A stretch of 33,476 nucleotides of DNA from Streptomyces muensis (lineage in GTDB: Bacteria > Actinomycetota > Actinomycetes > Streptomycetales > Streptomycetaceae). The stretch is from contig NZ_JAKEIP010000078.1 of assembly GCF_021474425.1 (NCBI RefSeq), positions 1 to 33,476 of the forward strand, in the 5' to 3' direction. Shown here piece by piece: positions 25,519 through 33,421 of the stretch. Below the pieces are notes generated by a model. It had not been told where the DNA came from. It saw nothing but the letters and a program-made list of their open reading frames with translations, and did not search any database. How positions within the stretch are numbered: position 1 is the stretch's first letter; every line of letters starts with the position of its first letter. The position numbers were made by a program, and so were the translations under genes.

Positions 25519-25548
25519 GGTGGGAGATCGGCGGCGGAATCTCCCACC
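25519..25548. terminator. hairpin terminator downstream of the tandem DUF4440 gene
   Basis: GGTGGGAGAT (25519-25528) and ATCTCCCACC (25539-25548) are a perfect 10-bp inverted repeat with a 10-base loop, extended by CCC/GGG after one mismatch. It stands about 40 bp beyond the stop of the minus-strand gene ending at 25587. Confidence 0.65.
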
Positions 25549-25586
25549 AGGGACGAACTGCTGGCCTTAGGGCCGTCCGCAGTTGA

Positions 25587-26435
25587 TCAGGGTGCCGGGA
25601 CCACGGGTGGGACCGGTGCGGTCGGCCGGCCGGTGCCGGTGGGCTGCTGGGCGAAGCCGGATCCCCACGGGTTGTCGAGGAAGAAGCGCCACCTGCCGTC
25701 GGTCTCGGAGCGGTACAGGAGGCTGACGGAGTCGCCGGCGGCGACGATGACGGCCTTGCCGTCGGGACCGGTCGTGTCGAGGTGCCAGCCCCCGGAGATC
25801 AGCGCGAACGGGCCGGATTCGAGCACGGCGACATCACCGTTGATCATCTGGTCACCGGCGCCGAGGAACGCCTGGTTGGCGCCGCGGACCGCCTCGGGAC
25901 CGCGCACGAGGACCCCCGGCGCGGGCGAGAAGACCGCGTCCGGCATGTAGAGGTTCAGCAAGGCGTCGAGATTCCGGTCCTGGAAGGCCTTGTTCATGTC
26001 CAGGATCATCTGCTCGGGCGTGTGGCCCGTACCGGCGTCCCGGCTGCCGGACGGCCGGGCGGCCGCGGTTCCCCACGGATTGTCGAGAAGGACGATCCAC
26101 TTCCCGTCGTCGGTGCGACGCATGACGTGGTGGGAGTCGCTGGTCAGCGGCGTGGCGGCGGTCCCACCGGGCTCCCTGCGCTCCATGTGGAAGGGCACGG
26201 TGAGCAAGGCGTAGGGACCGGATTCGAGGATGGCCTGTTCGCCGATGACCAGCTGCCCGCCCAGGTCGAGCAGCTTCCGGTGCACGGCGCGGATCTCCTC
26301 GGTCCCGCTGACCGCCACACCGGGCTCGGCCATGATGACCGATTCCGGCTCGTAGTACTCCATGAGGGCATCGATGTCGCCGCTGGCGAAGACCTTCACG
26401 AATTCGTCCATGAACTGTTCCGCGGGGATGGTCAT
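25587..26435 (-). CDS. tandem DUF4440/SnoaL-like protein (SgcJ/EcaC type)
   Basis: 282 residues from an ATG at 26435 with GAGGAG eight bases upstream. Two NTF2-fold repeats: residues about 8-125 (FVKVFASGDIDALMEYYEP ... KWIVLLDNPWG) and about 143-260 (MNKAFQDRNLDALLNLYMPD ... RWRFFLDNPWG). Each has SGPYALLTV or SGPFALIS at the same position and ends DNPWG. The C-terminus is a Pro-rich tail. It has no link in sequence detail to the other tandem protein beyond the fold. Function unknown. It lies 51 bp downstream of the NmrA gene on the same strand, likely one transcript. Confidence 0.8.
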   Translation of the reverse strand: MTIPAEQFMDEFVKVFASGDIDALMEYYEPESVIMAEPGVAVSGTEEIRAVHRKLLDLGGQLVIGEQAILESGPYALLTVPFHMERREPGGTAATPLTSDSHHVMRRTDDGKWIVLLDNPWGTAAARPSGSRDAGTGHTPEQMILDMNKAFQDRNLDALLNLYMPDAVFSPAPGVLVRGPEAVRGANQAFLGAGDQMINGDVAVLESGPFALISGGWHLDTTGPDGKAVIVAAGDSVSLLYRSETDGRWRFFLDNPWGSGFAQQPTGTGRPTAPVPPVVPAP

Positions 26436-26485
26436 GGGGCTCTCCTCGTCGATGAAGGGGCGGTGTGCTGGGGTGAAGGGGCGGC

Positions 26486-27328
26486 TCACAGGCCGAGGTC
26501 GGACAGCCACTGGCCGGTGGTCCGGGGGGTGATGCCCAGCAGCTTCTGGGCGGAGTTCTCCGGCGTGATCGAGCGGGCGGGAAGCGCGTTCATGGCCGCG
26601 TACATCCCGGCGACGTCGGCGGCGGGGCCTTCGCCGATCACGGGCGCGACGGAGGCGCGCATCTGCTCGGGGCTGATCGCCTCGAAGAGCACGTCCTTGC
26701 CGAAGTGAGCGCCGAAGGCCTGGGCCAGGTCCGGTCCGGTGATCGCCGGGTACTGTCCGACGGAGACCACACCGGTGACGTCCTGGCGGTCGAACAGGGC
26801 GACCGCGACCTCGGCGATGTCCAGGTGGGACGCCCAGGAGACGGGGAAGTCGGCACGGATCGGGTAGGGCAGCACGCCCTTCTCGCGGACCGTGCCGAGG
26901 ACGTACGGCATGAGCAGGTTCTCCAGGTACAGCGTGGGTTCGATCACCGCGTGCGACACCCCGCTGTCCGCCAGGCCGCCGAGCAGGACCGCGACCGCGC
27001 CGCCGGTGGCGGGGTCGGTCGGCGTCCCGCTGGTGGACAACACCACGCGGTCCGGGCGGGCCGCGCGGACGGCCGTGACGATGTTGCGCGCGTAGGTGCG
27101 GCGGTCCTCCTCCGAGGTCACCGGCAGATGGACGAACACGCCGTCAGCGCCGCGGTAGGCCTCGGTCAGCGCCTCCGTGGAGGAGTACCCGGCGGCCACC
27201 ACACGGGCGCCGTCCACGACGGTGTCCGGGGTGCGGGTGAGAGCGGTCACGGACTTGCCCGCGGCGACGAGAGAGGCGACGACGGGGGCACCCTGGGCGC
27301 CGGTGGCGCCGTGAATCACGTAGGTCAT
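26486..27328 (-). CDS. NmrA-type atypical SDR, NAD(P)-binding
   Basis: 280 residues. The N-terminal Rossmann motif is GATGAQG (7-13), followed by TALTRTPD, ADGVFVHLPVTSEEDR and PTLYLENLLMPYVLG, the pattern of NmrA/HSCARG-like proteins. These bind NAD(P) and often act as redox sensors or quinone/ketone reductases. The gene is divergent from an HxlR regulator with a 65-bp spacer containing a perfect inverted repeat. No Shine-Dalgarno is visible before the ATG, so a leaderless mRNA is possible. This NmrA-HxlR divergence is a common actinobacterial arrangement. Confidence 0.85.
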   Translation of the reverse strand: MTYVIHGATGAQGAPVVASLVAAGKSVTALTRTPDTVVDGARVVAAGYSSTEALTEAYRGADGVFVHLPVTSEEDRRTYARNIVTAVRAARPDRVVLSTSGTPTDPATGGAVAVLLGGLADSGVSHAVIEPTLYLENLLMPYVLGTVREKGVLPYPIRADFPVSWASHLDIAEVAVALFDRQDVTGVVSVGQYPAITGPDLAQAFGAHFGKDVLFEAISPEQMRASVAPVIGEGPAADVAGMYAAMNALPARSITPENSAQKLLGITPRTTGQWLSDLGL

Positions 27329-27332
27329 GGAG

Positions 27333-27377
27333 CCATTAGTGCATACGATGCACCAGTTACATCAACTGCACTAATGG
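27333..27377. promoter_or_regulatory. HxlR operator candidate in NmrA/HxlR divergent promoter
   Basis: CCATTAGTGCA (27333-27343) and TGCACTAATGG (27367-27377) are a perfect 11-bp inverted repeat 23 bp apart. The left arm overlaps a second perfect palindrome, GTGCA-TACGA-TGCAC (27339-27353). It fills nearly all of the 65-bp spacer between the two starts. Confidence 0.65.
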
Positions 27378-27393
27378 GGTTACGGTTGAGAAC

Positions 27394-27729
27394 ATGACCG
27401 ATCCCTGTCTGCCCGAGTGCGGTGTGGCCCGGTTCCTCACGCTCCTCAATGGGCCGTGGGCCACCCTGATCGTGCGTGAACTGCTGCGTGGCCCGCACCG
27501 CTTCACCGAACTGCGGGACTCTCTGCCCGGCATCAGCCCGCACACCTTGACCAACCGGCTGCGTCAGTTCGAGCGGCACGGCATCGTGACCCGCACCACG
27601 TACGCGGAGATCCCGCCGCGCGTCGAGTACGAACTCACCCCGCTCGGCGAGGGTCTGCGCGACGTGCTGGATGCCATGGGGGACTGGGCCTTGGCGGTGC
27701 CGGATCCGGGGGCCGAGGTCACCGTCTGA
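27394..27729 (+). CDS. HxlR family winged-helix regulator
   Basis: 111 residues. CGVARFLTLLNGPWATLIV, LRGPHRFTELRDSLPGISP, HTLTNRLRQFERHGIV and YAEIPPRVEYELTPLGEGL are the HxlR blocks; two early cysteines (C5, C9) could be redox-sensitive. It is divergent from the NmrA gene and presumably represses it and the following DUF4440 gene via the palindrome at 27333-27377. It is clearly a paralogue of the HxlR protein at 25044 but has a different candidate operator. Confidence 0.9.
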   Translation: MTDPCLPECGVARFLTLLNGPWATLIVRELLRGPHRFTELRDSLPGISPHTLTNRLRQFERHGIVTRTTYAEIPPRVEYELTPLGEGLRDVLDAMGDWALAVPDPGAEVTV

Positions 27730-27781
27730 CGTACGTCCGTCGCCGCGACAGCGCCCGGCCGTGCGGCAGCGTTCGGGCCGG

Positions 27782-28663
27782 TCACGCCGACGACGCGAGC
27801 CGCTGCCGTAGAGCGTCGTTGTCGTCGTGGTGGACGACCTCCTCGAAACGCAGCCGCAGACCGTGCTTGTCCAGGAGCTCCGCCACGATCACGTCGAGCC
27901 GCTCGCGGTGCTCCTTCGTCCGCGCCTGGAGATACGCCTCGCGGACGTCTTCCGGCTCCTCGCCGAGGACCTGGTCCATGCGCTCGCGGATGTACCGCTT
28001 GAGGTTGATGTGTTCCATGAACACCTCGGTGACGCCGGCGTCGACGAGTTGGCCGAAGAGGTCGTCCAGGAGCTCGGGCTGCGTGGCGAAGTGGGGCAGC
28101 AGCGGGCCGACGAAGGCATACGTGGGGATACCGGCGTCCCTGAGTTCGGCGAGGGCGCGCAGGCGGCGGGAGGCGAGCGGGGCGCGGACCTCCAGCCAGC
28201 GGCTGACCTTGTCGTCGGCGGTGGTGACGGTCATGCCGACCTCGGCGCGGGGCAGGCTCGTGAGCAGGTCGATGTCGCGCGTGACGACAGGTGACTTGGT
28301 CAGGATGCGCACCAGCCCTGGGTACTCCACCGCCAGCAGCTCGCGCAGGATGCCGCGGGTGAGCCGGTACCTCGTCTCGTGCCCCTGGTACGGGTCGGTG
28401 ACCGAGCTGAGCAGCATCGTGCCCCGGCGCTTCTCCTGCGGCATCCTGGCCAGCTCCTTGCGGGCGAGCTCGACCGCGTTCTTCTTCACGTACAGGTAGT
28501 CACCCCACTCCGTCACCGAGCGGCCGAACTGCCGCCCCGCGAAGCTGGCGAAGCAGTAGGCGCAGCCCAGCACACAGCCGGTGTAGGGGTTGATGACGTA
28601 GTCGTTCGATGGGGTCTTCGACTTCTGGATCAGAGTCTTCGCCTCGATCTCGACCGGTTCCAT
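27782..28663 (-). CDS. radical SAM protein, SPL (spore photoproduct lyase-like) family
   Basis: 293 residues. The cluster-binding CVLGCAYC gives C30, C34 and C37 (C-X3-C-X2-C). INPYTGC, SSVTDPYQGHE, LTKSPVVTRDIDLL, EVGMTVTT and GPLLPHF are typical of the COG1533-type SPL/Rv2578c-like proteins common in actinobacteria. These have no assigned substrate in most genomes. The start has AAGGAAG upstream. It is divergent from the VOC gene, and the spacer holds a 9-bp inverted repeat (28691-28728). Repair of UV-damaged DNA is only a guess from the family name. Confidence 0.88.
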   Translation of the reverse strand: MEPVEIEAKTLIQKSKTPSNDYVINPYTGCVLGCAYCFASFAGRQFGRSVTEWGDYLYVKKNAVELARKELARMPQEKRRGTMLLSSVTDPYQGHETRYRLTRGILRELLAVEYPGLVRILTKSPVVTRDIDLLTSLPRAEVGMTVTTADDKVSRWLEVRAPLASRRLRALAELRDAGIPTYAFVGPLLPHFATQPELLDDLFGQLVDAGVTEVFMEHINLKRYIRERMDQVLGEEPEDVREAYLQARTKEHRERLDVIVAELLDKHGLRLRFEEVVHHDDNDALRQRLASSA

Positions 28664-28690
28664 GACAGCTTCCTTCCCTCTCGGTGTCTA

Positions 28691-28728
28691 TCCACGGAAC
28701 AATAATCGAAGGAAGTTGCTTCCGTGGA
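28691..28728. promoter_or_regulatory. candidate MarR operator between radical SAM and VOC genes
   Basis: TCCACGGAA (28691-28699) and TTCCGTGGA (28720-28728) form a perfect 9-bp inverted repeat in the divergent spacer. A single TTCCATGGA occurs just upstream of the MarR gene (32505-32513), making MarR a possible common regulator. Confidence 0.45.
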
Positions 28729-28783
28729 ATGTAAATGCAAGGCTGGGTATCGGCCTGTTCGGAGTACGTAAGGAGTGAGCGTC

Positions 28784-29164
28784 ATGACCGTCCCCGCCTT
28801 CAGCTCGGTCGCCTGGTTCGAGTTCGGGACCGACCAGCCGGAGAAGATCAAGAAGTTCTATGGCGAGCTGTTCGACTGGAGGTACGTCCTCAACACCAAC
28901 ACCCCGGGCGTGACCTACCACTCGGTGATGACGCCGGGCGCCCAGCAGCCGACCGGCGGCGTGTGGGAGTCGGAGGGCGCCTTCCCCAACTACGCGATCT
29001 TCTACGTCCTGGTCCAGGACGTCGCCGCGACCGTCCAGCGCGCCCAGGAGCTTGGTGCCAAGGTGCTCATGGAGCCGGTCTCCGACTCCGCGGGCTTCAC
29101 GTTCGCCCGCCTGGAGGACACGGCCGGCAACAACTTCGGCGTCTTCTCCGCACCCGCCCGGTAG
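28784..29164 (+). CDS. VOC/glyoxalase-superfamily protein
   Basis: 126 residues from the ATG at 28784, nine bases after AAGGAG (an in-frame GTG at 28775 is less well placed). SSVAWFEFGTDQPEKIKKFYGELFDW, read as its typical opening block, then YAIFYVLVQDVAATVQRAQELGAKVL and LEDTAGNNFGVFS are the VOC betaalphabetabetabeta repeats. Such proteins are often metal-binding isomerases, dioxygenases or antibiotic-binding proteins; function not assignable. It is followed 58 bp later by an MBL protein and then a PPOX protein on the same strand. Confidence 0.82.
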   Translation: MTVPAFSSVAWFEFGTDQPEKIKKFYGELFDWRYVLNTNTPGVTYHSVMTPGAQQPTGGVWESEGAFPNYAIFYVLVQDVAATVQRAQELGAKVLMEPVSDSAGFTFARLEDTAGNNFGVFSAPAR

Positions 29165-29221
29165 CCGCAGGGCCACCTACCACCCGCCACTGTTCCTGTT
29201 CCCTCGACCGGGAGGTCCCCG

Positions 29222-30013
29222 ATGTCCGGCGCCGGTGCCACCAGCGAAAAGATCAGCGAAAAGATCCCCGTCCGCGTCTACGGCGGCCCCACCACACTCA
29301 TCGAGTACGGAGGCCTCAGGTTCGTCGCCGACCCGACCTTCGACCCGCCCGGCGAGTACCCCACCGGCGTCGGCGACTACAACCTGGTCAAGACCGACCC
29401 CTCGCCCGTCACCGCCGCCGACCTCGGGCACGTCGACGTCGTCCTGCTCTCCCATGACGAGCACCAGGACAACCTCGACACCGCAGGCCGCGCCTTCCTT
29501 CCCGAAGTCCCCGTCGTCTTCACCACCGAAAGCGGCGCCGGCCGCCTCGGCGGCAACGCCCGTGGCCTCGCGTTCTGGCAGACCGCCGAACTCACCCGGC
29601 CCGACGGCGGCACCGTCACCGTCACCGGGGTGCCCGCCCGCCATGGCCCCGAGGGCTGCGAACCGCTCTCCGGCGACGTCGTGGGTTTCATGCTCACCTC
29701 CGACGACCTGCCCTCCGTCTATGTCAGTGGCGACAACGCGGCCCTGGAGTACGTCCAGGAGATCGCCGACCTCTACGCCCCCGTCGACACAGCCGTCCTC
29801 TTCCTAGGCGGTGCCCGCCACGCGATGTTCTTCGACAACGCCCTGGTCACCCTCGACAGCGCTCAGGGCGCCGAGGCCGCGAAGCTGCTCGGCGCACGCC
29901 GCGTCGTCCCTGCCCACTTCGACAGCTGGGCCCACTTCAAGGAAGGCCGCAAGGAGGTCGAGGCCGCCTTCACCGAGGCCGGCCTGGCCGACCGCCTCGA
30001 CTTCGCCCGATAG
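29222..30013 (+). CDS. MBL-fold metallohydrolase (UlaG/YtkL-like) with unusual metal motif
   Basis: 263 residues with GGAGGT before the ATG. VYGGPTTLIEYGGLRFVADPTFD opens an MBL domain of the COG2220 type, followed by VVLLSHDEHQDNLD. That motif (H78, E80, H81, D83, N84) differs from the canonical H-x-H-x-D-H: His3 is Glu and the final His is Asn. VPARHGPEG, YVSGDNAAL and FLGGARHAMF carry later ligand-like residues, and VPAHFDSWAHF is near the C-terminus. Possibly a hydrolase of a small ester or lactone. The gene is in a row with the VOC and PPOX genes. Metal content needs testing. Confidence 0.8.
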   Translation: MSGAGATSEKISEKIPVRVYGGPTTLIEYGGLRFVADPTFDPPGEYPTGVGDYNLVKTDPSPVTAADLGHVDVVLLSHDEHQDNLDTAGRAFLPEVPVVFTTESGAGRLGGNARGLAFWQTAELTRPDGGTVTVTGVPARHGPEGCEPLSGDVVGFMLTSDDLPSVYVSGDNAALEYVQEIADLYAPVDTAVLFLGGARHAMFFDNALVTLDSAQGAEAAKLLGARRVVPAHFDSWAHFKEGRKEVEAAFTEAGLADRLDFAR

Positions 30014-30080
30014 CCCCGGCCGGCTCCTCGGCGATGAGATCGCCTCCCCGTCCCGGGTTGCGCACACGAAAGGTGAGCAC

Positions 30081-30506
30081 GTGCGGAAGATGACCGAAGC
30101 CGAATGGCGGGCATTCGTCTCGCACGGCACCCGCACCGGCAAGCTGTCCACCGTCCGAGCCGACGGCAGCCCCCATGTGACACCGGTCTGGTTCCTCCTC
30201 GACGGCGACGACATCGTGCTCACCACCGAGAAGAACGGCGTGAAGGGCCGCAACCTCGCGCGCGACGGGCGATACGCCCTCTGCGTCGACGAGGACCGGC
30301 CGCCGTACGCGTTCGTCCTGCTCCAAGGCCATGCCGAGGTCTCCGAGGACTCGGACGAGATGCTGCGCTGGGGCGGCCAGCTCGGGGCGCGCTACATGGG
30401 CGACGACCGCACCGAGGAGTACGCCGCCCGCAACGGCGGCCCCGGCAACCTCCTCGTCCGCGCCCGCATCGACAAGGTCATCGCCTTCGCCGGCATCGCT
30501 TCCTAA
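30081..30506 (+). CDS. PPOX-class (pyridoxamine oxidase-like) flavin or F420-dependent protein
   Basis: 141 residues from a GTG at 30081 with GAAAGGTGA upstream; the ATG at 30090 is an alternative. GKLSTVRADGSPHVTPVWFLLDGDDIVL, known as the split-barrel opening, then KNGVKGRNLARDGRYALCVDE and FVLLQGHAEVSEDSD are characteristic of PPOX proteins that bind FMN or F420. Many such actinobacterial proteins reduce small electrophiles. It is the last gene of the VOC-MBL-PPOX row; the IS110 end abuts it within nine bases. Confidence 0.82.
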   Translation: MRKMTEAEWRAFVSHGTRTGKLSTVRADGSPHVTPVWFLLDGDDIVLTTEKNGVKGRNLARDGRYALCVDEDRPPYAFVLLQGHAEVSEDSDEMLRWGGQLGARYMGDDRTEEYAARNGGPGNLLVRARIDKVIAFAGIAS

Positions 30507-31985
30507 TGCTGTTGTCAAGCAGCTGTAGTAACTGGCGGTGTGACTTGGTAGTGCCGTCGGTCACGGATCAGGGCCCACAGGACGTTGACGCGTCGGCGGG
30601 CAAGGGCGAGCACGGCCTGGACGTGCTTCTTGCCCTCGGCGCGTTTGCGGTCATAGAACTTCCGCGAGTTCGGGTCGCAGCAGACGCTGACCAGCGCGGA
30701 GGTGTAGAAGACGCGCTGGAGCCTGCGGTGATAGGTGACCGGCCGGTGGAGGTGGCCGCTGACCTTGCCCGAGTCTCGCGGCGCGGGGGCGACGCCGGCG
30801 AAGGCCGCCAGAGCATCCGGGGAGTCGAAGTCATCCAGGCTGCCACCGACGGCGGCGAGGAACTCGGCGCCGAGCACGGCACCAACGCCAGGGACGCTTG
30901 TGACTATGTCGGCGAGTTCGTGCTCGCGAAACCGGCCCTCGATGAGCTTGTCCATCTCGGAGATCTGCTCGTTGAGGGCCATCACCTCCTCGGCCAGGGT
31001 ATGGACCAGCTTCGCGATGGTCTTCTCCCCGGGGATCGCGGTGTGCTGGCGTTCGGCGGCCTGGAGGGCCGCGTCGGCCAGGGATCTGGCGTTGCGGACC
31101 TTGCGGTTGGCCAGCCACTTCGTCAGCCGGGTAACTCCGGCGCGGCGGATAGCGGCCGGGGTCTGGTAGCCCGTCAGCAGCCTGAGCGGGCCGGTGTTGG
31201 TCACGTCCAAAGCCCGCTCCAGGGCCGGGAACATGCTCAGCAGGGTGCCGCGCAGTCGGTTCACCACGCGGGTGCGGTCCTCGACGAGGTCGGCACGGCG
31301 TCCGGTCAGCAGCTTGAGCTCGACGGCCGTCTCGTCGCCGGGGCGGATGGGCCGCAGGTCGCGGCGCATCCTGGCCTGGTCCGCGATGACGTAGGCATCA
31401 CGGGCATCGGTCTTGCCCTCGCCGCGGTATCCGTCGCAGGCCCGGTTGACCAGGCGGCCGGGGATATAGAGGACCTCCTGGCCGTGGTTGAGCAACAGGG
31501 CCAGCAGCAGCGCGGGCTCCCCGCCCGTCATGTCGATGGCCCAGGTGACCTCACGGCTGTCGGCCAGGTCGAGGACGTCACCGATCAGCTTCTCAGCAGC
31601 TCGGGCTCGTCGTTGGCGACCCGCCGCGACAGCAGGGTCTTGCCGTCGGCGTCCAACGCAAGGCCGTGATGGTGGCCCTTGCCGCTGTCGATCCCCGCCC
31701 ATATCCGGCTCATCGCGCTCCTGACGTGCGTGCTCGTGCTCTTCATGCCACGGACGACCTCGCCGGCATTGCTCTACACAGCGACTTGTTCGCACTTCCT
31801 GATCGGCGGCCGAGTCGGCGTGGGGTGCCGGGCGGCGAAGCGATGCAAGCCACGAGACGGCAGCCGACTGATAGCCACACCCAGCACCCCTGGGCGACCC
31901 AACCTTACGAATGGCTCGATCAACCCGATCAAGAAGGTAGAGCCGACTGAGCCCGTACAGACCCCGCGATCCGCCGAGGCATCGC
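30507..31985 (-). mobile_element. IS110 family insertion sequence (ends approximate)
   Basis: The IS110-type transposase fills 30515-31713. The element starts directly after the PPOX stop on one side and must end before the MarR gene (31988) on the other. IS110 elements lack terminal inverted repeats, so the exact ends cannot be read here. The 275-bp segment upstream of the transposase (31714-31987) is the expected left end, where IS110-group elements encode a structured guide (bridge) RNA. Confidence 0.7.
30515..31713 (-). pseudogene. IS110 transposase, one-base frameshift near its N-terminus
   Basis: The ATG at 31713 starts MSRIWAGIDSGKGHHHGLAL with D9 of the DEDD domain, but this frame stops after EPELL. 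One base lower the frame continues KLIGDVLDLADSREVTWAID, KTDARDAYVIADQARM and VTSVPGVGAVLGAEFLAAVG (Tnp20 domain) to the stop at 30515. The span is 1199 bases; adding one gives 400 codons, a normal IS110 length (399 residues). The frameshift lies at about 31593-31597. Either a recently inactivated copy or a base-call error. Confidence 0.85.
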
Positions 31986-31987
31986 GT

Positions 31988-32482
31988 TCACGACGCCGAC
32001 CGGCCCTGCTGCCCCGGCACCGGCGTCTGCCCCGCAGCCTTCCGCTCCGCGTCGAGGGCACGGCCGGCGGCCCGCAGGGACTGAAGGGTCTCGGTGACTT
32101 CGCGGACGGACCGCTCGGGAATCACCGACCCGATCCGCAGCGCCAGCTCGTCCTCGAAGGCCTTCATCGCCCCGTCCATCAGTTTTCGTCCCTGGTCGGT
32201 CAGCTCGACGATCGAGGAACGCCGGTCGTTCGGATTGGCCCGCCGCTCGCAGAAGCCCGCCGACTCCAGACGGTCGACCACCTTGCTCGTGCCGCCCACC
32301 GTGATCGCGAACTCCTCCGCGATGTCCTGGATCCGCGGCCCAGGCCGCCGAATCAGCAGGTGCAGCACCTCGAACGAGGTCAACGGAAGGTCGTACTCGC
32401 CCCGCAGCCGCGCATCGATCCCGTCCCACAACTCGGTCTCCAGCCGGACCAGCTCGTGGTACAGCAGCTTGAGGCTACTCAT
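31988..32482 (-). CDS. MarR family regulator
   Basis: 164 residues. Three consecutive ATGs (32488, 32485, 32482) follow AGGAAG; I chose the third, which has the best spacing. LPLTSFEVLHLLIRRPGPRIQDIAEEF, EFAITVGGTSKVVDRLESAG and RRANPNDRRSSIVELTDQGRKL are the winged-helix and wing blocks, the latter with the usual DxRxxxxxLT pattern. The C-terminal 25 residues are basic and Pro-rich. A TTCCATGGA palindrome lies 23 bp upstream. Target genes are uncertain; the VOC/radical SAM spacer shares the motif. Confidence 0.85.
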   Translation of the reverse strand: MSSLKLLYHELVRLETELWDGIDARLRGEYDLPLTSFEVLHLLIRRPGPRIQDIAEEFAITVGGTSKVVDRLESAGFCERRANPNDRRSSIVELTDQGRKLMDGAMKAFEDELALRIGSVIPERSVREVTETLQSLRAAGRALDAERKAAGQTPVPGQQGRSAS

Positions 32483-32504
32483 CATCATCTTCCTGTGAAT
32501 TATC

Positions 32505-32513
32505 TTCCATGGA
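32505..32513. promoter_or_regulatory. possible MarR autoregulatory half-site
   Basis: TTCCATGGA is 17-23 bp upstream of the MarR start codons; TCCATGGA within it is a perfect palindrome, and it differs from the arms at 28691-28728 by one base. Confidence 0.35.
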
Positions 32514-32951
32514 TGTTCAATTCTACGTCGTGGCGATCCATGCAGGGGCTCCTTCGTGCCTGATGGCAACGAGTCGTTCGAGGTGGCGACACGCCTCGCC
32601 TGCGGGTGCAAGGTTCAGAGCTCCATCGTTCACGCCCCTTCCTCACCGCGCCGCAGTCGGGTTGACGACAGAGCGGTGCGGCGTTGGGCACGGATGCAGG
32701 GTCGGCGCCTGAGGCGCCGAAACAATGTTGAACTGTGCCAGCCTTCAGGAAATTTGATGCCACAACGAGGCGAGTGACCCGCGTTGCACAGAGGCGTGTC
32801 CGGCTCCGTCTGGCATGCCAGCCCCCAACGCCCGAGTCGTGCGCGGACCCGGGTTCAGGAAGGCCAACAGGACTCCGAGCCTGCGCCGCAACCATGCGTG
32901 CTGTGTACGCGGCGGGCCTGCTTGCGGCAGTTCGGGCACCCCCACTCATTT
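32514..32951. other. intergenic and decayed DNA, no gene recognised
   Basis: Several short ORFs occur on both strands, none with family resemblance. The right part may be eroded transposase DNA belonging to the relic that starts at 32952. Confidence 0.35.
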
Positions 32952-33421
32952 GAGGGCACCGTCGTCTGCCTGGCCGTGGAGCAGCTGCCGTCCGGCGGGG
33001 TGAACAAGCCGGTCTGGCTGTGGTGGTCGGGCACCGGCGCCAGCGCGGCGGACGTCGACCGCTGCTGGTAGTCCTTCCTTCGGCGTTTCGACCTGGAGCA
33101 CACGTTTCGCCTGTTCAAGCAGACCCTTGGATGGACCAAGCCCCGGCTTCGGAGTTCGGAAGCGGCCGACCGGTGGACCTGGCTGGTGATCGCCGCGTAC
33201 ACCCAGCTCCGGCTCGCCCGACCGCTGGCCACAGACCTCCGCAGGCCCTGGGAGAAGCCGGCCGAGCCGAACAGACTTACCCCCGCCCGCGTCCGACGGG
33301 ATTCAGAAACCTGCGCACGAAGACCGGCTCTCCGGCCAGGGCACCGAGACCCTTAACACCCGGACCAGGAAGGCCACTTGGTTCGAAGAACCGCCCTCCT
33401 GAGCTGCCCCTAGTTTCGTAG
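32952..33421 (+). pseudogene. DDE transposase C-terminal relic (in-frame stop plus frameshift)
   Basis: GTVVCLAVEQLPSGGVNKPVWLWWSG leads to an in-frame TAG (33069-33071), after which the same frame continues SFLRRFDLEHTFRLFKQTLG, RSSEAADRWTWLVIAAYTQL and PLATDLRRPWEKP. LRRFDLEHTFRxFKQTLGW is a hallmark of a large actinobacterial DDE transposase family. Near 33298 the frame shifts by one base and continues FRNLRTKTGSPARAPRPL and GRPLGSKNR. The N-terminal two-thirds are not present. Long inactive. Confidence 0.75.
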
